Assembly (NCBI GenBank): GCA_018897475.1
Contig: JAHIKS010000120.1
Location: forward strand, 1-10,847
Direction of reading: 5' to 3'
Origin: Candidatus Altarchaeota archaeon
GTDB taxonomy: Archaea > Altiarchaeota > Altiarchaeia > IMC4 > QMZM01
Length of the DNA stretch: 10,847 bases
The first letter of the stretch is position 1, and each line of letters starts with the position of its first letter. A program made the position numbers and the translations under genes. Below are positions 6,408-10,847 of this stretch, piece after piece. Below the pieces are notes generated by a model. That model was not told the DNA's origin. It saw nothing but the letters and a program-made list of their open reading frames with translations, and did not search any database.

Positions 6408-6843
6408 ATCTCTTTTCAAGTTCAAGAAGAATCTTATGAATGTTCTCGGCGCTCTTGTCTATGATGTTCGGCTTCGTCCTCTCGACCCAGACCTTGGAGG
6501 GCTTTTTATTGCCGGAAAAGAGGTGCCTGCTGCCGACCCTTTCAATCAAGTCAATCTCCCTGAAGAACCTCAGCCAGAGCTGGATGTTCCTGTCAGTAAG
6601 CCCATTCCTCGGTTTCTTAACCTTCCTCTTCTTTCTCAGTTCTATAACCTTGTTCTTTATCTCCCTGCCGGTCATGGAGATTCCGTCGCTCTTTGCCATC
6701 AAGAGCACCTCAAAGACGTCCAGAGCAACATCCCTGGTTACTCCAAGAGAATCAAGGAGAATTCTCACAAGCTCTCGGTTCCCCTCCACTCCCAGACAAC
6801 TCTCATCGTACCATTTAAGTCTGATATCTGATATTAAGTTCAT
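6397..6843 (-). CDS. Winged-helix-like archaeal protein, function unknown
   Basis: This 148-residue protein resembles an archaeal DNA-binding protein, but I do not recognise a named family. Residues about 38-72 (VALDVFEVLL then TGREIKNKVIELRKK) look like a helix-turn-helix unit. A basic linker KKRKVKKPRN (71-80) follows, and then a second wing-like unit with LTDRNIQLWLRFFREIDLI (82-100) and a beta-hairpin-like RVGSRHLFSGNKKPSKVWV. The C-terminus is a charged helix ending in LEKRYEI. The start ATG 6843 has AAAGGAT just upstream. Longer in-frame starts up to 7014 would run antisense into mfnB and are rejected. It is the first gene of a two-gene unit with ttuA and is divergent from mfnB, so it might regulate either. 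That is only inferred from position. Confidence 0.75.
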   Translation of the reverse strand: MNLISDIRLKWYDESCLGVEGNRELVRILLDSLGVTRDVALDVFEVLLMAKSDGISMTGREIKNKVIELRKKRKVKKPRNGLTDRNIQLWLRFFREIDLIERVGSRHLFSGNKKPSKVWVERTKPNIIDKSAENIHKILLELEKRYEI

Positions 6844-6862
6844 ATCCTTTATTATATGAAAA
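6844..6862. promoter_or_regulatory. Short AT-rich divergent gap between wHTH gene and mfnB
   Basis: Only 19 bases separate the two divergent start codons, and the gap includes TTTATTATATGAAAA. Core promoter elements for each gene must lie inside or beyond the other gene's start: GATATTAAGTT at 6829-6839 fits a TATA position for mfnB, and ATTAATAG-like sequence near 6870-6877 fits one for the minus gene. Both are weak matches. Confidence 0.35.
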
Positions 6863-7579
6863 ATGAAGCTATTAATCAGTCCCCTAGACAGGGATGAGGC
6901 CCTGGAAGCCATAAAAGGAGGCGCGGACATAATAGATGTAAAGAACCCCGCGGAAGGCTCCCTCGGTGCCAATTTCCCATGGATAATCTCAGAGATAAAG
7001 GGCCTTCTGCCCAACGGGACCGAACTCAGTGCTACTATCGGCGACTTCCCGAATCTCCCGGGGACTGCCTCTCTCGCGGCACTGGGCGCTGCATCACTTG
7101 GAGTGAATTACGTCAAGATTGGCCTCTATGGAGTTAATTCTTCTGAGGAGGCAGTAAAGCTCGCAACCCCGGCAGTAAGGGCGGTAAAGGAGTCCCATCC
7201 TGATACAGGGGTCGTCATTGCGGGCTATGCGGACTACGAAAGGGTGGGTTCAATAGCCTCCACTCTGATACCCTCCGTCGCAAAAGATGCCGGGGCAGAC
7301 ATAGCCATGCTCGACACAGCGGTGAAGGACGGCAAGAATTTATTTGATTTCATAGGTATGAAAGAATTAGGGGAATTTGTGAAGAATTCCCACGACTTGG
7401 GAATCCGGGTCGCTCTTGGCGGCTCCCTTACCATGGAGCATATCCAGCCCCTGTCAGAAATGGGGGTCGATATTATCGGCATACGGGGGGCAGCCTGCCA
7501 GAACAGCGACAGGATAGGGGGAAGAATCAGGGCAGAACTCGTGAAAGAACTGAGGGATTGCATCAAACACAGTGATTAG
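6863..7579 (+). CDS. mfnB: (5-formylfuran-3-yl)methyl phosphate synthase
   Basis: This 238-residue TIM-barrel protein (DUF556 family) condenses two glyceraldehyde 3-phosphates into 4-(hydroxymethyl)-2-furancarboxaldehyde phosphate, the furan precursor of methanofuran. From memory of the Methanocaldococcus jannaschii enzyme, the key residues are Lys27, Lys85, Asp151 and Lys155. All four are present at the same numbers here: K27 in IDVKNPAEGS, K85 in YVKIGLYG, D151 and K155 in MLDTAVKDGK. The C-terminal phosphate-binding region (ALGGSLTMEH and IGIRGAAC) is also intact. Length matches the family (about 235). There is no visible Shine-Dalgarno sequence. No other methanofuran gene is in the window. 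The presence of mfnB implies methanofuran-dependent C1 chemistry, as in methanogens, methane oxidisers or Wood-Ljungdahl archaea. Confidence 0.93.
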   Translation: MKLLISPLDRDEALEAIKGGADIIDVKNPAEGSLGANFPWIISEIKGLLPNGTELSATIGDFPNLPGTASLAALGAASLGVNYVKIGLYGVNSSEEAVKLATPAVRAVKESHPDTGVVIAGYADYERVGSIASTLIPSVAKDAGADIAMLDTAVKDGKNLFDFIGMKELGEFVKNSHDLGIRVALGGSLTMEHIQPLSEMGVDIIGIRGAACQNSDRIGGRIRAELVKELRDCIKHSD

Positions 7580-7583
7580 GAAA

Positions 7584-7594
7584 CATTTTTACAT
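7584..7594 (+). promoter_or_regulatory. TATA-like element before the 165-residue gene
   Basis: CATTTTTACA lies about 25-33 bases before ATG 7618 in the 38-base gap after mfnB. No Shine-Dalgarno sequence lies before the ATG, so a separate leaderless transcript is plausible. The match to a consensus TATA box is modest. Confidence 0.4.
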
Positions 7595-7617
7595 CTACTC
7601 CCAATACTCCTAATAAG

Positions 7618-8115
7618 ATGGCAGATACACCGCTTCTTGAGAAGACCTTTAATGAGGACCTGAACGTCGATAGCAGAGTCAAGGAGGGGGCAATCCTCGC
7701 GAGAATCTTCATAGAGATTCAGGCAAACGACAAGGGGGCGGCAGAAAAGGCGCTCCAGAGGACGGTATTCGATTCCCTTGCAAGCGAAAAAGACGTGAAA
7801 CTCCTGCATGTGAAGATGTTCGACTTCATGAAGGATGAAGAGGCAGAGATGTTCTCCGGGATAGCGGAAATAAAACTCCTCGTAAGGGACTTTCGCTGGT
7901 TTATCTCTGTCGTCATGAGATACGGTCCCTCAGCAATCGAGATTATAGAGCCCAACTCCGTTACCCTGTCAATGGACGAGATGCATGACTTGCTGATAGA
8001 CGTAAGCGGAATGTCACAAACCCTCTCCTCACAGCTATTTGCCATGTTAAAGGACGATGAGAGGAAAGCCCTATATAACAAAATGCTATCCCAAAATGCA
8101 GCCAAGAAGCCTTAG
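7618..8115 (+). CDS. Conserved-looking archaeal protein of unknown function
   Basis: This is a 165-residue soluble protein with no signal peptide or membrane segment, and I cannot assign a named family. Residues 17-55 are helical (SRVKEGAILARIFIEIQAND onward). Residues 58-112 look alpha/beta, with strands at KLLHVKMFDF and GIAEIKLLV, a helix at DFRWFISVVMRYG, and a strand AIEIIEP. The pattern of a helix followed by YGPSAIEIIEP recalls the C-terminal extension of WYL-type ligand-sensing proteins, but no WYL motif is seen, so this is only an analogy. Residues 118-158 are helical and end in a basic tail. It overlaps the downstream membrane regulator gene by 20 bases, so the two are very likely cotranscribed and may act together. 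There is no motif for catalysis. Confidence 0.75.
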   Translation: MADTPLLEKTFNEDLNVDSRVKEGAILARIFIEIQANDKGAAEKALQRTVFDSLASEKDVKLLHVKMFDFMKDEEAEMFSGIAEIKLLVRDFRWFISVVMRYGPSAIEIIEPNSVTLSMDEMHDLLIDVSGMSQTLSSQLFAMLKDDERKALYNKMLSQNAAKKP

Positions 8116-9097
8116 AATTGGAGTTCTTGCATTAATCCTCCTCCTGACAATCCCTGCAGCGCTTGCTCAGCAGGAACCCTCTTCTTTGTATTCCGGCATA
8201 TACCGGGTGAACAGCATCGACATAGAGCTCAAGGGGAATGGAATTGTAGATGTCACCCAAGAGCTGGTCGTTGACAAGCCTGAGGCGAGAATTCTTCTTC
8301 CAAAGACCAGCGAGCTTGAGATCTTAGACTCGCGCGGAAAACTGGAGTATGAATCCGACCTCATCTATGATGAGCAGGTAGTAACCTTCAACCCACGCTC
8401 CTATTTCCCGGAATCGGATGGAAAGGTATGGATTTCCTATACCAGCGACCACCTTACACACAAGTCAGGCAGTGTATGGACGCTAATGTTTTCCTCCCTC
8501 GCCACTTCGGCACATACGGAGGTAGAGGTAATATTTCCTCCGGGCACAAAAATTCTGGACCTGAGGTCAGACGCCCCAAGGTATCCCGCAAACCTTAGCA
8601 GCCCCCTCAGCATGTACCCGCAGGACAGTCAATTCTCCGTTGACTGCGACTATGAGGTCGAGGAAACGGAAGGCGGCAGCATACCTGTAGAGCTGATAAT
8701 CATTGCGATTGTAATAATTATGGCTGCAATATCCCTGGTTGTCATGGTTTCAAAAGGGCGGAAAAAGGACCAAGGGACAGAGACAAAGGAACAGAAGGCT
8801 GCTACACCCGAGGATGAAAAAGAGGAGCAAGAGGCCCCCCCAGAAGCCACGGAAGGCAAGAGAGGAATCAAGGAGTCTGTTCTCAATATGCTGGATGAGC
8901 GCGAGAAGGAGATAATCGGGGTAATAGAGGGGTCTGGGGAGGATGAAATAACCCAGGCATACATCTACAAAACAACAGGAATACCCAAAGCTAGCCTCTC
9001 AGACATAATAAAGCGTTTAGAAAGCCGAAATATAATAGAAAGCACTCCTGAGGGCAGAACTAAGTGGATAAAGCTAAAAAAATGGGTTTTTAACTGA
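8096..9097 (+). CDS. Secreted-domain membrane protein with C-terminal wHTH
   Basis: This 333-residue protein begins with a signal peptide (residues 1-24: basic MQPRSLR, hydrophobic LALILLL, cleavage after ALA). A beta-rich extracellular domain spans about 26-195. A single membrane helix lies at 197-218 (PVELIIIAIVIIMAAI onward). A charged Glu/Lys/Pro-rich linker covers 219-258. A cytoplasmic winged helix-turn-helix covers about 262-333 (LDEREKEIIGVI, then AYIYKTTGIPKASLSDIIKRLE, then a wing with EGRTKWIKL). This layout matches archaeal membrane-anchored one-component regulators with a MarR/IclR-like end. The signal sensed outside is unknown. ATG 8096 is preferred because it starts a proper signal peptide. 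ATG 8057 would add 13 residues and extend the overlap. It lies directly upstream of the S-layer gene and may regulate it. Confidence 0.82.
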   Translation: MQPRSLRIGVLALILLLTIPAALAQQEPSSLYSGIYRVNSIDIELKGNGIVDVTQELVVDKPEARILLPKTSELEILDSRGKLEYESDLIYDEQVVTFNPRSYFPESDGKVWISYTSDHLTHKSGSVWTLMFSSLATSAHTEVEVIFPPGTKILDLRSDAPRYPANLSSPLSMYPQDSQFSVDCDYEVEETEGGSIPVELIIIAIVIIMAAISLVVMVSKGRKKDQGTETKEQKAATPEDEKEEQEAPPEATEGKRGIKESVLNMLDEREKEIIGVIEGSGEDEITQAYIYKTTGIPKASLSDIIKRLESRNIIESTPEGRTKWIKLKKWVFN

Positions 9098-9167
9098 TTA
9101 AAGCAATTTCGAACTTTTAAATGTAAAAATAAGCCATTTAGAACGTTTATATAACATTTATAGAGAA

Positions 9168-9185
9168 ATGTTCGATAGATGTTCG
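9168..9185 (+). promoter_or_regulatory. Tandem ATGTTCG motif just upstream of TATA box
   Basis: ATGTTCG occurs at 9168-9174 and 9179-9185, 11 bases apart, about one helical turn. The second copy ends 6 bases before the TATA box. That placement overlaps the BRE region and fits a site for an activator or repressor. Binding is inferred, not shown. Confidence 0.4.
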
Positions 9186-9190
9186 TTTCG

Positions 9191-9201
9191 CTTTATAAAT
9201 A
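9191..9201 (+). promoter_or_regulatory. Strong TATA box of the S-layer gene
   Basis: CTTTATAAATA is a near-consensus archaeal TATA box. Transcription would begin about 25 bases downstream, near 9221-9226, leaving a leader of about 55 bases before ATG 9279. Confidence 0.65.
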
Positions 9202-9220
9202 GTACTCAGTAGTAATCTAT

Positions 9221-9242
9221 TATACTCTTAATAAGAGGTATA
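9221..9242 (+). promoter_or_regulatory. Predicted hairpin at the 5' end of the S-layer mRNA
   Basis: TATACTCTT and AAGAGGTATA pair around a 3-base AAT loop. CTCTT (9225-9229) pairs with AAGAG (9233-9237), one G is bulged, then TATA pairs with TATA. It coincides with the predicted transcription start, so it could stabilise the leader or mark the promoter-proximal region. The stem is short and AU-rich. Confidence 0.4.
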
Positions 9243-9261
9243 TACCGAAAAAACAAAAAAC

Positions 9262-9266
9262 GAGGT
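9262..9266 (+). promoter_or_regulatory. Ribosome binding site of the S-layer gene
   Basis: GAGGT precedes ATG 9279 with a 12-base A-rich spacer (AAAAAAACAAAA), longer than usual. A second in-frame ATG at 9288 is further away still, so 9279 is the better start. It is one of few clear Shine-Dalgarno sequences in the window. Confidence 0.6.
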
Positions 9267-9278
9267 AAAAAAACAAAA

Positions 9279-10847
9279 ATGAAATCTATGGATATAAAAC
9301 GGATTGGTACATTAGCTGCCAGTACCGTTATGTTGGGAGCAGCCCTGACAGCCCCAGTAAGTGCAGCAATGGACTCTACTGGATTGGACGGGAGCTTCTT
9401 CTATGATGCCGACTATAGCCCAGTTGCGCAGATAGTCGTCGGAGAGAAAGTAGGGAATGCCCTAGACTTTGTAGCGGCAGGAAACATTGCAGCTACAGTG
9501 GGTAACCTCGCTTACATGGAGTCTACAGAGGACGTAAGTGGAGGAACGGCAGAGGGAGAGGTTATTATAAGCAGCTCTGCTATAGGCGCTACCGGAGACT
9601 ATGTACAGGACACCCAGCTGTTGGAAACCCTTGCGGAGTTCTATGACAAGGACGACGGTTTCAGCTTTGACAGCGGTGAAGTAACCTACGAGAGGGGAGA
9701 CTTCACACAGTACAGCCTGGCCTGCGAGCAGCAGACTAGGACCGAGGCATCCGTTTTGATGGAGGGCGAGTACACCAACGTACACTGCCTGTTCTGTCAG
9801 ACACTCTGTCTAGAAGCTCTGGAGAACCCAAGCCACGAGATGAAGGAGAAAATTACTGTGAACTATGACAACCTAGCCTACTATGAAGAGGGTCTTGGTG
9901 ACGACGACTCCGAAGAACTGAGGATGGCTATAACTGAGAAGGACTCCATAGTCTACACAGTAGAAACTGGCTTTATACCCATGAAGAAGATTACCGAGGA
10001 CGTCGGTGGCGGAGCGGAAGACTACATAGACTTCGAGTACAGGGGGAAGATGCTTCTCTTTGGAGAGGAGTACTATGTCAGGGAGATTGATGGCTCTACC
10101 AAGATATACCTGTCTCAGGGCAAGGTTCTCGACGGTATAAGCAGCGAGGGATACACTGCTGAGTACAACGGGTACAAGTTTAAGATTGACCACCTGATAT
10201 ACTCTGCAGAGTACGAGGTTGCTGGAATTCTTCTGGACGTGGAGAAGCCAGACGGCACAGTAGTGCAGACACAGATATCTAAGATGGCAAACGGCCAGAT
10301 TGATGACATGGAGATATCTGGAGTATACGCCGAGGAGGCAGATGCACTTGCATCAGCATCCATAATCGTGTACGACACAACCTCTGATGTACTGCTTGAA
10401 GACGGCGAGGACATCGAGCTTGGAGGAACGGTATGGGACGACTGGAGCGTTGAGTTTACCGTAGTTAGCGGTGATGGTGACGACGGTGCGTGTGACGCCA
10501 TGGATGGCGCTGACGTAGACGGACCAGACTGTGACATATCCGAGTATGATGAGATGGACCCAGACCAGGATGACGCATTGCTACAGCAGATAACCGTGAC
10601 ATACGACCACAAGCTGGACGGAGCAGAGGCTCTTGAAGTTGGTGAGTCTTTGGAGTTCCCAGGCGGCAAGTTTAAGCTGACCTTTAGGGGCTTCCTGACA
10701 AACGACTTCAGAGAGAGTAGATGTGTCGGAGACGGCGAGGGCAACATCGTTGTTGAGAGAGGAGACGAGGACTACCAGATAGTTGTTTCCTTCACAGGCG
10801 ATGATAACAACCGCTACGACGATGTCAGGCTGGACGAAGGACCGTTC
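9279..10847 (+). CDS. S-layer protein, MJ0822-like family, 3' end missing
   Basis: The first 523 residues are present with no stop before the window ends. Residues 1-29 are a signal peptide (KSMDIKR, hydrophobic TLAASTVMLGAALTAPVSA), with cleavage near Ala29/Ala30. The following QIVVGEKVGNALDFVAAGNIAA-type segment (51-72) is the hallmark start of the archaeal MJ0822-type S-layer family, in which a VVG...D.VAA.NIA pattern recurs. Another family-like unit is LLFGEEYYVREIDG with IYLSQGK (259-282). The protein is strongly acidic. It has unusual cysteines: C149, then C170, C173 and C177 in HCLFCQTLC, and an Asp-rich loop at 398-432 with C405 and C418. It should form the surface lattice outside the membrane. 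The 5' region has a strong TATA box and a ribosome binding site, consistent with abundant expression. Confidence 0.85.
   Translation, partial: MKSMDIKRIGTLAASTVMLGAALTAPVSAAMDSTGLDGSFFYDADYSPVAQIVVGEKVGNALDFVAAGNIAATVGNLAYMESTEDVSGGTAEGEVIISSSAIGATGDYVQDTQLLETLAEFYDKDDGFSFDSGEVTYERGDFTQYSLACEQQTRTEASVLMEGEYTNVHCLFCQTLCLEALENPSHEMKEKITVNYDNLAYYEEGLGDDDSEELRMAITEKDSIVYTVETGFIPMKKITEDVGGGAEDYIDFEYRGKMLLFGEEYYVREIDGSTKIYLSQGKVLDGISSEGYTAEYNGYKFKIDHLIYSAEYEVAGILLDVEKPDGTVVQTQISKMANGQIDDMEISGVYAEEADALASASIIVYDTTSDVLLEDGEDIELGGTVWDDWSVEFTVVSGDGDDGACDAMDGADVDGPDCDISEYDEMDPDQDDALLQQITVTYDHKLDGAEALEVGESLEFPGGKFKLTFRGFLTNDFRESRCVGDGEGNIVVERGDEDYQIVVSFTGDDNNRYDDVRLDEGPF

Larger units (their letters stand above)
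9098..9278. other. 181-base non-coding region upstream of the S-layer gene
   Basis: This is the longest gene-free stretch in the window and is very AT-rich. GAAC/GTTC cores recur at 9111 (in TTCGAAC), 9141 (in AGAACGTT), 9170 and 9181. There are two TATA-like elements: TTTATATA at about 9146-9153 and a stronger one at 9192-9201. No clear poly-T terminator for the upstream regulator gene is seen. Its length and richness suggest strong or regulated expression of the S-layer gene. Confidence 0.6.

Noticed and set aside
6408..6425. Six-residue longer TtuA starting at TTG
   Set aside because: The in-frame ATG at 6407 gives the usual N-terminus just before the first zinc finger and a short coupling overlap. 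TTG offers no better binding site.
6844..7014. Longer N-terminus for the winged-helix-like minus gene
   Set aside because: It would run antisense into the first 150 bases of mfnB, whose start region contains Lys27 and is well supported. ATG 6843 has a purine-rich site upstream.
8057..8095. Earlier ATG for the membrane regulator
   Set aside because: It would put 13 extra residues, including a Cys, before the signal peptide and deepen the overlap. ATG 8096 starts a standard signal sequence.
9873..10747. Long minus-strand frames opposite the S-layer gene
   Set aside because: They are Ser/Pro/Val-rich shadows of Asp/Glu-rich codons. The plus frame has a signal peptide, an S-layer family N-terminus and a promoter.
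1..10847. CRISPR arrays, tRNA or rRNA genes, insertion sequences
   Set aside because: No regularly spaced long repeats, no recognisable cloverleaf or rRNA core sequence, and no transposase frames were found on either strand.

Overview
This window is archaeal. The evidence is TATA-type promoters placed about 25 bases before start codons or before probable leaderless starts, a Hel308 helicase, an archaeal two-subunit LeuCD dehydratase, a TtuA/NcsA tRNA thiolase, an MJ0822-type S-layer protein and the methanofuran enzyme MfnB. MfnB points to a lineage with methanofuran-dependent C1 metabolism (methanogen, ANME, Altiarchaeota-like or a related euryarchaeal group). No taxon marker allows a finer call. 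Housekeeping genes are near or above 50% GC and rich in AGG/AGA arginine codons. No tRNA, rRNA or CRISPR array was recognised.

Layout. 1-213 is the 3' end of a DUF45/YgjP-like zinc metalloprotease. A short spacer (214-327) holding four closely spaced GAATTC palindromes separates it from a convergent coiled-coil protein (328-741, minus). A divergent promoter region (742-819) then leads into leuC. leuC and leuD are separated by a lower-GC insert of about 560 bases. The insert carries a Doc/Fic-family toxin-like gene and an overlapping 37-residue ORF. It is bounded by two identical 33-base copies of the end of leuC, so both leu genes are preserved. After leuD come a SemiSWEET-type transporter and hel308 on the same strand. 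hel308 meets ttuA/ncsA (minus) tail to tail with a 12-base overlap. ttuA in turn overlaps an upstream winged-helix-like gene (minus). A 19-base divergent gap precedes mfnB (plus).

The right side appears to concern the cell envelope. A conserved-looking 165-residue protein of unknown function overlaps by 20 bases a secreted, single-pass membrane protein with a cytoplasmic helix-turn-helix domain, probably a membrane-tethered one-component regulator. Then comes a 181-base non-coding region with a strong TATA box, repeated GTTCG motifs, a hairpin and a ribosome binding site, followed by an S-layer protein that runs off the end of the window.

The most striking signal is the leuC-tail duplication around the Doc cassette. 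It looks like a small integrative element, without its own recombinase, that inserts at a gene's 3' end and restores that gene. Second is the strong excess of GAATTC: 21 counted by eye against about 2.6 expected for random equal-base sequence.
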